A stretch of 64,000 nucleotides of DNA from Planctomycetota bacterium (GTDB lineage Bacteria > Planctomycetota > UBA8742 > UBA2392): the NCBI GenBank assembly GCA_020849795.1, contig JADZFR010000051.1, positions 1 through 64,000 of the forward strand, in the 5' to 3' direction. A program made the position numbers and the translations under genes. The first letter of the stretch is position 1, and each line of letters begins with the position of its first letter. Shown in pieces: positions 53,283-62,011 of the stretch. Below the pieces are notes generated by a model, which had not been told where the DNA came from, did no database searches, and saw only the letters and a list, made by a program, of their open reading frames with translations.

Positions 53283-54002
53283 TCAATTCGCGGCTGATGC
53301 CGCGCTTGGCGCCTGAGCCGTGACACCCGATGCCACCTTGACAATGGCAATGACCGTTCCGCCGCCCTTGACCTTGTCGCCGACCTTGACCTTCCAGTCG
53401 ACCTGGAAGGCGTTGTCGAAGTACAGTTCTGTGCGGCTGCCAAACTTAAGCATACCGAAACGTTCGCCGCGCTTTACTTGCGCACCTTCCCTGATGCCCA
53501 GCACAATACGTCGCGCGATCAAGCCGGTAATCTGGCGCACGTAAAACTTCGGCCCCCACTTGCTCTTGAAGCCGAGATTCTGCGCCTCGTTGAGAATGCT
53601 GCACTCGGGGTCGCGGGCGTCGCGGTACTCACCGTCCTGGTGCCGCGAATACTCCAGCTCGCCATCCAGGGGCGCGCGGTTCACGTGCACGTCGAACACG
53701 CTCAGGAAAATGCCGATGCCCTGGTGTTTGCCCACCAGGTACTCGCTGAGTTCTTTTTCGCCCACGTCCGTGACTGTCCCGTCCGCCGGGCTGACGACGG
53801 TGAACTCGTCGCCGGGCAAAGGCCGGTCAGGGTCGCGAAAAAAGTTCAGGTTGAAACCCGTCAGAAACAGCGGGATCACGCCAACGGCCCAAAGCGCGGG
53901 ATGCACAAACCACGCCAGAGCCCAGACGCCAACCCAAAGCACAGCGGGAATGGCAAAGCCGAACAGGAAAAGTTCACGTAGTCCGTACTTGGTAAATGGC
54001 AT
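53283..54002 (-). CDS. psd: Phosphatidylserine decarboxylase
   Basis: 239 aa, the short Psd-A type. Makes phosphatidylethanolamine from phosphatidylserine. The autocleavage site giving the pyruvoyl Ser is within KFGSRTELYF near residue 190. ADGTVTDV and SVFDVHVNRAP (about 102-112) with the conserved His are present. Two N-terminal membrane helices (about 12-50). It is the first gene of the operon that also encodes PssA, so both PE-synthesis steps are together. An inverted repeat lies 10-32 bases upstream of its start. Confidence 0.93.
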   Translation of the reverse strand: MPFTKYGLRELFLFGFAIPAVLWVGVWALAWFVHPALWAVGVIPLFLTGFNLNFFRDPDRPLPGDEFTVVSPADGTVTDVGEKELSEYLVGKHQGIGIFLSVFDVHVNRAPLDGELEYSRHQDGEYRDARDPECSILNEAQNLGFKSKWGPKFYVRQITGLIARRIVLGIREGAQVKRGERFGMLKFGSRTELYFDNAFQVDWKVKVGDKVKGGGTVIAIVKVASGVTAQAPSAASAAN

Positions 54003-54011
54003 GGCGCGATC

Positions 54012-54034
54012 ATCATTGAACTATGCTCAATGAT
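54012..54034. promoter_or_regulatory. Inverted repeat upstream of psd, possible operator
   Basis: ATCATTGA (54012-54019) and TCAATGAT (54027-54034) are perfect 8-base arms around a 7-base centre that contains CATAGT on the minus strand, a possible -10 for psd. The position between two divergent units fits a regulator site, but no regulator is identified. Confidence 0.4.
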
Positions 54035-54158
54035 CAATGGGGCATGCCCCCCGGGGACAAGAGCCCAAAGCGCAAGCGACGGGTTGACGAGCACGGGCCC
54101 CTATCGCACGGGGTCGCATGGCTGCCGCACCACTGTTTCGTGGCCTTCACCCTTGCCG

Positions 54159-54164
54159 TATAGT
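54159..54164 (+). promoter_or_regulatory. -10 element for the first TPR paralogue
   Basis: TATAGT at 54159-54164 ends 8 bases before the ATG at 54173, with no Shine-Dalgarno between; the transcript would be leaderless or nearly so. No convincing -35. Confidence 0.4.
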
Positions 54165-54172
54165 GCGCCCAC

Positions 54173-55717
54173 ATGCATGCAGAAACCGCCTATCTGTTTC
54201 GCCACGCGCTGGTGCAGGCCGCTGCGTATCACATGCAGATGCCCAGCGACCGCGCGAAGCTGCACGACCTTGCGTTTCACCTGATCGAGCACGCCTTCGG
54301 CGGCCCCGCCCCCGAGCCTGCGCGCTTTGACAGCGAAGGCTGTTGGGAGTCTCCGGCGCATGCAACCGACGTCGTCGCCGCGGAACTGGCCGAGCACGCC
54401 CGCTTGGCGCGGCTTGCTGAACTTGCACCGGACATGAGGGCGGCCGGCCGACTCCAGTTGTACCTTCGCAGGGCTGTGCAGCACTCGTTGCGGCTGTACC
54501 AGACCGACTCATTCGTCCGCGCATGTGAGGCACTGGCCCCGATGCTTGACGACACCGAGAGGGGCGAGTTGCTGAGGCGCGCCGGTATGGAACTGCACCG
54601 CGCTGGTCAGTCCGTGCGGGGTGAGTCGCTGTGCCGCGAGGCCCTGGTGACTGCGCAGGCGACGCAAAACGAGCGCCTCCAAGCGCGGGCTCTCAGCACG
54701 CTGGCCAAGCTGCTTCACCAGACTGGCCGGGTAGCCGAGGGCGAGCAACTGCAAAAGCAAGTTCTGGGAATTCATCGGCAGATGCGGGATCACGCCTCGG
54801 AAGCGGTGGAGCTTGGGATGCTTAGTGAGGTCTACCGCGAGACCGGCCGCATCGACGAGGCCGAGCAGGTCTGCCTGCAAGCCGTGGACATGCTACGCGG
54901 GGCCGACCACAGGCGCAGACTGGGCAAGGTGCTCACAGATCTGGCCGTAGTGTACGACATGCAGGGGCGCCTGGAGTTGTCCGAGCAAACCGGCCGACGC
55001 GCATTGGGTATCCATGGTGAGTACGGGGATCGCCTCCTTGAGGCAACGACTTTGATGAACTTGGCGAACGTGTTGCGGCAAACGGGGCGGATGGCTGAGG
55101 CTGTCGAGGCGTGCGCGTGGTCCGTGGCCATTCATCGTGAGTCAGGTGGTCGGCGCGGCGAGGGCGACGGACTGGGCAATATGGCGATCCTTTTTCGCCA
55201 GAGTGGCAAGCCGGTCGAGGCCGAGCAGCACTATCTTCGCGCACTCGCCATTCACCGGGAAGTGGGCAATCCGCGCTTTGAAGGCCTCACGCTGGGTAAC
55301 CTGGGAAACCTCTACGGTGTCCAAGGCAAGTTTGATTTGGCCGAGCGAGCATATCTGGACGCCGTGGCAATCCTTGGCCGCGTCGGAGAAGTTCGTATCC
55401 AGGCAATGATGCGAGGCAACCTGGCCGAGATGTATCGAACCACCGGCCGTGTGAACCAGGCCGAAAAGGAGTATCGGCTCGCACTCGAGGCATTAGGGCA
55501 ACTTGGCGACAGGCTGCAGATTGGCAAACTCCAATGTGGACTGGCCAAGTGTCTGGTTGCCGGCGGCAATGTGATTGACGCCCGCAAAGCCTGGGCGTCA
55601 GGCGTAGCGATTCTGAAAGAGTTCAAGCAGGACGAAGAACTGGCGAACGTGACGCAAGAAATGCGCGAAGCCTGCGCCAAAGCCGGCGTGCTGCCGCTGG
55701 ATAAGGGCGAGGCATGA
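54173..55717 (+). CDS. Tandem TPR protein A with AAA-ATPase-tail-like module
   Basis: 514 aa, soluble. Residues 1-40 (ETAYLFRHALVQAAAY, then SDRAKLHDLAFHLIE) resemble the helical segment that follows the ATPase in MalT/adenylate-cyclase-type regulators, but no ATPase domain precedes it. After a linker come about nine kinesin-light-chain-like TPRs (for example AEQHYLRALAIHREVGNPR). The C-terminus ends VTQEMREACAKAGVLPLD. Probably a protein-interaction scaffold. It overlaps the next paralogue by 4 bases. The upstream region has no SD but a TATAGT box. Confidence 0.8.
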   Translation: MHAETAYLFRHALVQAAAYHMQMPSDRAKLHDLAFHLIEHAFGGPAPEPARFDSEGCWESPAHATDVVAAELAEHARLARLAELAPDMRAAGRLQLYLRRAVQHSLRLYQTDSFVRACEALAPMLDDTERGELLRRAGMELHRAGQSVRGESLCREALVTAQATQNERLQARALSTLAKLLHQTGRVAEGEQLQKQVLGIHRQMRDHASEAVELGMLSEVYRETGRIDEAEQVCLQAVDMLRGADHRRRLGKVLTDLAVVYDMQGRLELSEQTGRRALGIHGEYGDRLLEATTLMNLANVLRQTGRMAEAVEACAWSVAIHRESGGRRGEGDGLGNMAILFRQSGKPVEAEQHYLRALAIHREVGNPRFEGLTLGNLGNLYGVQGKFDLAERAYLDAVAILGRVGEVRIQAMMRGNLAEMYRTTGRVNQAEKEYRLALEALGQLGDRLQIGKLQCGLAKCLVAGGNVIDARKAWASGVAILKEFKQDEELANVTQEMREACAKAGVLPLDKGEA

Positions 55718-57061
55718 CTGACGCCGAAACCGCATACTTGTTTCGCCACGCTCTGGTGCAGCACGCTGCGTATGAGATGCAACTGCCCAGTGACCGAGCC
55801 AGGTTACACGAGCTTGCGTTTCACTTGATCGAGCAGGTCCTCGGCGGCAGAGCACCCGAACCTGCGCCGCTGGATTCTGCGGATCCCCCGCCTTGGCAAC
55901 CGCACCCTATAGACGCTGTTGCATTCGAACTTGCTGAACACGTCCGTTTGGCTCTGGCTGGCAGCCCCGACCGTGAGGTCGTGGCCGCACAAGAGTCGTG
56001 CGCCGATTCAGGCGTGTCTCCCGCTCTCCACATGCTGTACCTGCGCCGCGCGGCTGAGCACGCGGAAATGTCCTTCCACAATGACAGGGCGGCAAGTCTG
56101 TGGCAGCAGCTGGAAGTCCAGTGTACCGGCGTGGCACGCGGAGAGGTCCTGCGCAGGGCGGGCATCCTGGCAATGCACGACGGGAGGACCCAGGATGCCG
56201 AGAACCACATCGAGAAAGCCCTTTCCGAGCACCGGGCGGCCGGCAGCCGTCGCTTCGAGGGCCTCACCTTGGCGAACCTCGGCAGCTTGTATCAAATGAC
56301 TGGACGCATCGAACAGGCTGAGCGCACTTTTGATTTGGCGCTGGTCCACTTGCGCGACGCGGGCGCCGGCGCCCGCCGCTTCGAAGGTATGGCGCTGGGA
56401 AGCATGGCATTGGTGTACCAACAAACCGGACGCCTGGAACTGGCCGAACGCAGCTGCAGCGAGGCTCTGGCAATCCACCGTGAGGTTGGCAACCGACGCG
56501 CCGAGGGCATCGCCTTGAGCAACCTGGGGGGAATTCTTCAGCAAGCGAAACGCCTGGAACAGGCCGAGCTCCGCTGCAGCGAGGCCCTGGCCATCCACCG
56601 CGAAGTCGGCAACCGGCGTTTTGAGGGTATGGCCTTGGGAAACCTGGCCAATGTCAATGGTGTATCCGGCCGCTTGGAGCAAGCCGAGCGCATGTACGAG
56701 CAGGCCCTGGCGATCCAGCGCGAGGTCGGCAACCGGCGGGCAGAGGGCATTGACTTGGGAAACCTGGCATTGAACTTACAGCGCACAGGCAGCCTTCGCC
56801 AAGCCGAGATCACATATGACGAGGCGCTGGCCATTCACCGCGAAGTCGGCAACCGCCGCTTCGAAGGCTTCCACTTGTGCAAAAAAGGCCCAATGCCTCC
56901 TCGCCATGAAGCGGTTGGAGGAAGCCCGAGAGTCCTGGTACACCGGGGTTGCTTTCCTGCTCAAGCTGAAGGACACCGTCCTGACAACTGACCTCACGAC
57001 GGAGATGCGCGCGGCCTGCGCAAAAGCAGGCGTACCGCCATTCGAAGACGCGCCGGCATGA
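55714..57061 (+). pseudogene. Tandem TPR protein B, frameshifted at an A6 run
   Basis: Paralogue of TPR protein A with the same start (ETAYLFRHALVQHAAYEMQL) and TPRs such as CSEALAIHREVGNRRFEGM. The initial frame stops at 56991 with an unrelated tail. Skipping one base at the A6 run 56881-56886 restores the expected reading KKAQCLLAMKRLEEA and then TTEMRAACAKAGVPPFEDAPA, matching the C-terminus of A, to the stop at 57059-57061. With A5 instead of A6 the gene would encode about 448 aa. The break may be a real mutation, transcriptional slippage, or a sequencing/assembly error. The stop is directly next to the convergent signal peptidase gene. Confidence 0.75.
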
Positions 57062-57673
57062 CTACTTCATCGCGCGTTGGCCAAGCACGCCAGCCATGTT
57101 CAGTGCGACCTTCTGACGGATTGCGTCGCGGGCGATTAACCCGAAGTCGCGGCTGTCGCCGTAGTTGACTGCATCGGTGTCCATCAGGATCAGGTACTGG
57201 CCCTCGGGAATGACCTGTCCGTCCTGGAACGTAGCCTGCGAGCCGATGTCGAAGCCGACCGACAACGGGGGCCGGCCGCCGATCGCCATGGTGGGCCCGG
57301 CGCGGCGCATTTCTTCGCCCGGCGCGCCCGCCACGCGGCCCAGCATTACCTCGGGCACGCCATCCCGCGGGTTGGGGTGGTCGTACAGCACGATGTCCCC
57401 CACCTTGGGGTCTCGCCACAGGTTGAGTTTCAGCAGCAAGACCGTGTCGCCGCGCTGGATATCCTCAATCGGCGACTGCACCTTGGTGCTGTTGGGGTCG
57501 TATTCACCCGGCAGCGTGTACACGCTGTAACTCATCAGGGCGTAGACCCCGACAAGCATCAGCAAGGCTCCAAGGCCATAGCGCATGCGCTTGATCCAGC
57601 GGCGGGCGGCTTTCACGCGATTGCGACTTCGCTCAAGGGCAACGGCAGGTTCAAGTTGTGCGTTCTGGGCCAT
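57062..57673 (-). CDS. Signal peptidase I-like protein (S26) with altered catalytic site
   Basis: 203 aa from ATG 57673 (a GTG 18 codons earlier is possible). N-terminal membrane helix about 34-52 (LGALLMLVGVYALMSYSV). S67 in KVQSPIEDIQRGD aligns with the nucleophile Ser of SGSMxPTLxxGD. GRVAGAPGEEM (112-122) aligns with the KRVxGLPGD box, but the catalytic Lys is Gly112. The C-terminal box YGDSRDFGLI matches S-x-DSRxxG. Either it is inactive, or another residue acts as base. It may still bind signal peptides. Convergent with TPR protein B. Confidence 0.7.
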   Translation of the reverse strand: MAQNAQLEPAVALERSRNRVKAARRWIKRMRYGLGALLMLVGVYALMSYSVYTLPGEYDPNSTKVQSPIEDIQRGDTVLLLKLNLWRDPKVGDIVLYDHPNPRDGVPEVMLGRVAGAPGEEMRRAGPTMAIGGRPPLSVGFDIGSQATFQDGQVIPEGQYLILMDTDAVNYGDSRDFGLIARDAIRQKVALNMAGVLGQRAMK

Positions 57674-57785
57674 GATCGGACGCGGGTCTTGAAGCCCGCG
57701 TGTCAGTCTGCGATAGTACCTGCCCACTGTAACACTTGTTCAGTCGCAGGCTTCGGAGTGCAGGGCAATATCCAAGGAGCGGGCT

Positions 57786-58769
57786 TTGGGCCTCTTCAAG
57801 AAACAAGAACGTAACATCGAGTCACTGTCTACGATCCAGGACACCAACACCTTCAAGCTTGTCCGCAAGCTTGCCGAGGGCGGCATGGGTGCGGTCTATG
57901 AGGCCATCCAGCTTGGGTCGGATGGCTTTGAGAAACGCATGGCCATCAAGACAGTCCTCGAGGACTTCTCTACCAACGAAGAGTTCGTCGAGATGTTCAT
58001 CGGCGAGGCAAAGCTGGTGGCAGACTTGATCCACCAGCACATCGTCCAGATTTACCAGCTGGGCAAGGTCGGCCGCCAGTACTACATGGCCATGGAGTTC
58101 ATCCACGGCGTGAACCTGGAGCAGTTCATTGACCGCCACCACCAGTACAAAAAGCGCATCCCCACCGAGCTTTGCGTGTACGTTGCCAGCCGTGTCGCCC
58201 GTGCACTTGAGTACGCCCACAAGAAACGCAACCGCCAGGGCGAGCTGCTGGGCGTGGTGCACCGCGACATCAGCCCCAAGAACATCATGATTGAAGCCGA
58301 GGGCGTCGTGAAGTTGACCGACTTCGGCATTGCGAAAGCCCGCCACATCATGAAAGACAAAGAAGGCGACGTGCTGATGGGCAAGGTGCAGTACATGAGC
58401 CCCGAGCAAGCCGCGTTCGAGCAGACTGACGGCCGCAGCGACGTGTTTTCGCTGGGCGTCGTGCTGTACGAGATGCTGGCCGGCCGCAACATTTTTGCCG
58501 ACGACGACACGTTGATCTGCATCGAGAATGTACAGAAGAAGCCGATTCCGCCGATCAGCCACTACAACCCCAACGTCGATGACGACCTGCAGCGCGTGCT
58601 TGACCGCATGCTTGAACGTGACAAGGGCAAGCGCTACCAGGACGCCGGCGAAGCCGCCACCGACCTCGAGTTCTACATTTACAAGGGCGGGTACGGGCCG
58701 ACGTTCAACACCATGGCCGACTACCTGCAACACCTTTTCCCCGAGTTCAAACAGCACGCCACCACCTGA
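57786..58769 (+). CDS. Cytosolic serine/threonine protein kinase
   Basis: 327 aa, Hanks-type (Pkn) kinase without membrane helix or sensor domain. Gly-rich loop EGGMGAVYEA (31-40), Lys55 in MAIKTV, catalytic loop VVHRDISPKNIM with D161, and DFGIAKA (179-185). The activation segment contains MGKVQYMSPEQA. The kinase domain fills almost the whole protein. Start TTG 57786 follows AAGGAG at 7-base spacing. Substrates unknown. Confidence 0.93.
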   Translation: MGLFKKQERNIESLSTIQDTNTFKLVRKLAEGGMGAVYEAIQLGSDGFEKRMAIKTVLEDFSTNEEFVEMFIGEAKLVADLIHQHIVQIYQLGKVGRQYYMAMEFIHGVNLEQFIDRHHQYKKRIPTELCVYVASRVARALEYAHKKRNRQGELLGVVHRDISPKNIMIEAEGVVKLTDFGIAKARHIMKDKEGDVLMGKVQYMSPEQAAFEQTDGRSDVFSLGVVLYEMLAGRNIFADDDTLICIENVQKKPIPPISHYNPNVDDDLQRVLDRMLERDKGKRYQDAGEAATDLEFYIYKGGYGPTFNTMADYLQHLFPEFKQHATT

Positions 58770-58791
58770 GGCATGCTGGATCCGTCTTCAA

Positions 58792-58815
58792 ACGCGCCGC
58801 CACCGTGCGGCGCGT
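58792..58815. terminator. Bidirectional hairpin terminator
   Basis: Perfect 9-bp stem (ACGCGCCGC / GCGGCGCGT) with loop CACCGT between the convergent kinase and hydrolase genes. Confidence 0.6.
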
Positions 58816-58816
58816 A

Positions 58817-59731
58817 TCATTTCGACACGGACATGCGCTCGATCCAGCCGCTGGCAAGTTCGATCAGCTCATTGTCCACGCGAAAAAGCTTCTGCCGGGC
58901 GTCATTCAAGTCGTGACCCAGGTGCGCAATCAGGTGAAACTCTGCCAGCGGCCGGGTATCACACCACTCTCGCCAGTGTCGCGCGTTGTCGGGGTGCAGC
59001 CGTGCATCGCGGCCGCCCTGTACGACCAGCATCGGGCGCCCATGCTTTGGCGGATCGGCTTTCAGGTACTCGGCCCAATGGCCCGCCAGCCACTCAAAGC
59101 TGTCCCAGCCATTGTAGCCGGCATCCAGGTAGGGCCTGGCGAACTCTACGAACTGCTCTGGCGGCAGCTTTGTGCCCTCTTTGAAGAACTGCTCGAGCCG
59201 GCTGTAGTACTCGAGCGCTCTCTCGCCTTTGGCTTTCTGGGCGCCGGTGGCTTCATCGACCAGGCGCCGTGCGCGGATGCGGCCAAGCTCGAAGATGTTT
59301 CCGAAGGGCGCACACAGGGCAACAACACCGGCGACGGACTCGGTTTCAGCAAGCTTGGTGACCACCATGCCGCCTTCACTGTGTCCAACCAGAAACGTCG
59401 GCAGCCGCGCCGTCAGCTTATGCCCGCGCAGCAACCCCAGCGCGGCGCGGGCGTCGTCCACACGCTGGGGCAGGGTGTATGTGTGCGGGTACAGCGCCGG
59501 CTTGTCGCTGCCGCGCTTGTCAAACCGCAGCGTCGCGATGCCCTTGTCGCCCAGCAGCGTTGCCAGGCGCCGATACAGGCTGCTCTGGAACCCCACGGCG
59601 GGCATGTTGCCGTCGCGGTCATGCACACCCCCGCCTTGATGAACCAGTGCAGCGGCAATGGCATGGTCGGGAACCATCAACGTGGCCCCAAGCGGCGGGT
59701 CTGTCGGCACGAACAGGTCCAGTGTTTTCAT
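58817..59731 (-). CDS. Alpha/beta hydrolase
   Basis: 304 aa from ATG 59731. Oxyanion-hole HQGGGVHDRDG, nucleophile elbow GHSEGG, an acid in VVQGGRDARLHPD and His in LIAHLGHDLNDA complete a Ser-Asp-His triad. The helix-rich cap (GERALEYYSRLEQFFKEG) suggests a medium-size ester or peptide-like substrate. Soluble, no signal peptide. Monocistronic and divergent from yidC. Confidence 0.87.
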   Translation of the reverse strand: MKTLDLFVPTDPPLGATLMVPDHAIAAALVHQGGGVHDRDGNMPAVGFQSSLYRRLATLLGDKGIATLRFDKRGSDKPALYPHTYTLPQRVDDARAALGLLRGHKLTARLPTFLVGHSEGGMVVTKLAETESVAGVVALCAPFGNIFELGRIRARRLVDEATGAQKAKGERALEYYSRLEQFFKEGTKLPPEQFVEFARPYLDAGYNGWDSFEWLAGHWAEYLKADPPKHGRPMLVVQGGRDARLHPDNARHWREWCDTRPLAEFHLIAHLGHDLNDARQKLFRVDNELIELASGWIERMSVSK

Positions 59732-59883
59732 TGGGGTACACCCGCCGGGCAAGCTAGCGTTATGGTGCAAATGCTGCACCCGTACAACGGCAAGAGAAGG
59801 GGCTCAATTCCGAATGACCTGCGGGGCGGCAAAGTCACAGATCGTGTCGCGGCAAAGCCTTTGATTTGCTTGGCGCCGTTGCA

Positions 59884-59912
59884 TTGACGGGCTTTAAGCG
59901 CTGGTCTATACG
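59884..59912 (+). promoter_or_regulatory. Promoter of yidC-mnmE
   Basis: TTGACG at 59884-59889 and TATACG at 59907-59912 with an exact 17-base spacer, 48 bases upstream of the yidC start codon. Confidence 0.6.
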
Positions 59913-59960
59913 GGTTGCCCTTCGCAGGCTGGTTTCAGGCGATTTTCAGGCAGGCACCGC

Positions 59961-61985
59961 ATGCAACGCAAAGAAATGATCCAGATGGTCGTGGTGATCA
60001 TCCTGATCGTGGCCGGGTTCTATGCGTGCCAAGCCTGGATCATCCCGCCATCTGCGACCCCGGCGCCGCCTGCCAACCAACCAGGCACCCCGCCGGCAAA
60101 TCAGCCGCCGCCCGAGATCCGGAGCACCGGGCCTGCGGCAGCCACAACCTCTACAGCCACCGAGGCCGACAAGTCTCGCGGTTTTGCGCCGATAGGGCGC
60201 GCCGACGCCAGGCAATGGAGCCTCGCCAACAGCCGCCTGACCGCGACGGTGTCTGACCGCGGGGCCGTGCTGGATTCGGTGACGTTTGTCGACGCTGACG
60301 GCAACGTGGTCTTCTGGCGCACGCCGGACAACCCGACGGTCGAGCCCGGTGAACCCTTGCAGCTCTTGCGACCGGAAGAAGCGGCACCGGACATTGCCCC
60401 GTTTGCGCTGCTGATTGACAAGAACGACGACGCCCGCAACACCTCGCGCTGGGAACTTGTCCTGAACGAGACCGGCGACAGCGGTGTGCAGTCGCTGACC
60501 TTCCGGTTTCCGCCTTCGAAAGGTTTTGAGCACGACGCCGAGTCAGACGGGACGGTGCTGTACAAGAAAATCACGTTGTACCCGGGCGAGTATCGCCTTG
60601 ACGTGAATGTGCGCATCGAAAATCGCAGCGACAAGGTGCGCGAGAAGTTTGTCGGCATCTGGGGCCCGGTCGGCATCACCAACGACGGCATGCGCACCGC
60701 CGGCGAATGGAGCCGCGTGGCACTGTACGGCAGCACCGACAGCAAGCGCTTTACCAGCCTTGAGGACTCGCCCACAATTCCGTCCCTGGCGGAAGCGGTG
60801 AAAGAGCGCAACGAAGAACTGGGCAAGACCAACGCCTGGATCACCAACCGCGACCTCGACGAAATCGAAGACCCGGATCGCTTCCTGATTGCTCACGGCC
60901 TGCGCACCCAGTATTTCCTCGCCTTCATCGCCCAGGACCCGGACGTGCGCGACCAGCGCTGGAGCGGCGCAGTTCTGCCGATCGGCACCACAGCCGCGAT
61001 CTCGTTGACCGGTCCCGCATTGGTGGTGCCGGCGGCCGAGGCCGGCAAGCCGGGCCAGCAGAGCGTTGGCATGCGGCTGTACGCCGGCCCTCGCGACCGC
61101 GACGCCTTGTCGGCGGCGTGGCTTGTCGAGCCGCCCAAAGATGCCGAGCTGGGGGCACAATGGGCCGAACTGGCCACCAGCGGCTTCTTTGACCTGATTG
61201 CGAGCCCTCTGATCTGGTTTCTGCGCCTGTTGACGAACCTTGTGGGTGCCGGCTTTGCGATCATTCTGCTGACCTTGTTCGTGCGTTTTGCGCTCAGCCC
61301 GCTCAGCTACCGCGGGCAGAAGGCCATGGCGGTCTACACGCAGAAGATGAAGATCGTGAAACCGAAGATGGACGCGATCAAAGAGAAGTACAAAGAAAAG
61401 ACCGACCGCGACAGCCAGATGCGCATGTTGACCGAAACGCGCGCCGTCATGAAAGAACAGAACGTCGGCATGCTGCCCATCGGCGGCTGCCTTCCGATGC
61501 TGATTCAGTTGCCGATTTTCATCGGCTTGTACCGGGCGTTCGGGGCGGCGTTCTTTCTGCGCCAGGCGAAATTCCTGGGCATCCACGACCTGAGCCTGCC
61601 GGATGCGACAATTCCCGCCAGCACGTTCATTGGCGAAGGCTGGATCAGCTTTCTTGCGCACAACGGCTGGTTGACCATCAACATTCTGCCGATGCTCTGG
61701 ATTGCCCTGAGCATCCTGCAGTTCAAGATGCAGCCCAAGCCGGACGACCCGCAGCAGGCCGCGATGCAGAAGCAGATGGGGTGCATTTTCCCGCTCATGG
61801 GCCTGATGTTCTACGGATTCGCCAGCGGGTTCGCGTTCTACTTCATCGTGTCGAGCATGTACTCGATTGCCGAAAGCAAATTGATCAAGCGCAACCTGGT
61901 CAAGCTCGGCATCACGCCTCCGCCGCGCAAGAAGGGCGAAGCCGTGAAAGAAACCGACAAGCCCGACTACCACGGCTCGAAGTAG
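59961..61985 (+). CDS. yidC: Membrane protein insertase YidC
   Basis: 674 aa, Gram-negative-type YidC with a large periplasmic domain. First helix about 7-25 ([20 protein letters not shown]), Pro/Ala-rich spacer, beta-rich periplasmic domain to about 400, then the conserved five-helix core. The core has [14 protein letters not shown] with the groove arginine, the cytoplasmic hairpin [16 protein letters not shown], and [17 protein letters not shown]. It inserts inner-membrane proteins with or without SecYEG. mnmE follows by 26 bases, as in many bacteria, but rpmH and rnpA are not found just upstream. Confidence 0.95.
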   Translation: MQRKEMIQMVVVIILIVAGFYACQAWIIPPSATPAPPANQPGTPPANQPPPEIRSTGPAAATTSTATEADKSRGFAPIGRADARQWSLANSRLTATVSDRGAVLDSVTFVDADGNVVFWRTPDNPTVEPGEPLQLLRPEEAAPDIAPFALLIDKNDDARNTSRWELVLNETGDSGVQSLTFRFPPSKGFEHDAESDGTVLYKKITLYPGEYRLDVNVRIENRSDKVREKFVGIWGPVGITNDGMRTAGEWSRVALYGSTDSKRFTSLEDSPTIPSLAEAVKERNEELGKTNAWITNRDLDEIEDPDRFLIAHGLRTQYFLAFIAQDPDVRDQRWSGAVLPIGTTAAISLTGPALVVPAAEAGKPGQQSVGMRLYAGPRDRDALSAAWLVEPPKDAELGAQWAELATSGFFDLIASPLIWFLRLLTNLVGAGFAIILLTLFVRFALSPLSYRGQKAMAVYTQKMKIVKPKMDAIKEKYKEKTDRDSQMRMLTETRAVMKEQNVGMLPIGGCLPMLIQLPIFIGLYRAFGAAFFLRQAKFLGIHDLSLPDATIPASTFIGEGWISFLAHNGWLTINILPMLWIALSILQFKMQPKPDDPQQAAMQKQMGCIFPLMGLMFYGFASGFAFYFIVSSMYSIAESKLIKRNLVKLGITPPPRKKGEAVKETDKPDYHGSK

Positions 61986-62011
61986 CACCTGCCGCAGCGG
62001 ATGGCGCAGTC

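Noticed and set aside
59732..59960. rnpA or rpmH expected upstream of yidC
   Set aside because: No frame with L34 or RnpA protein features was found in this gap; only a promoter is supported.
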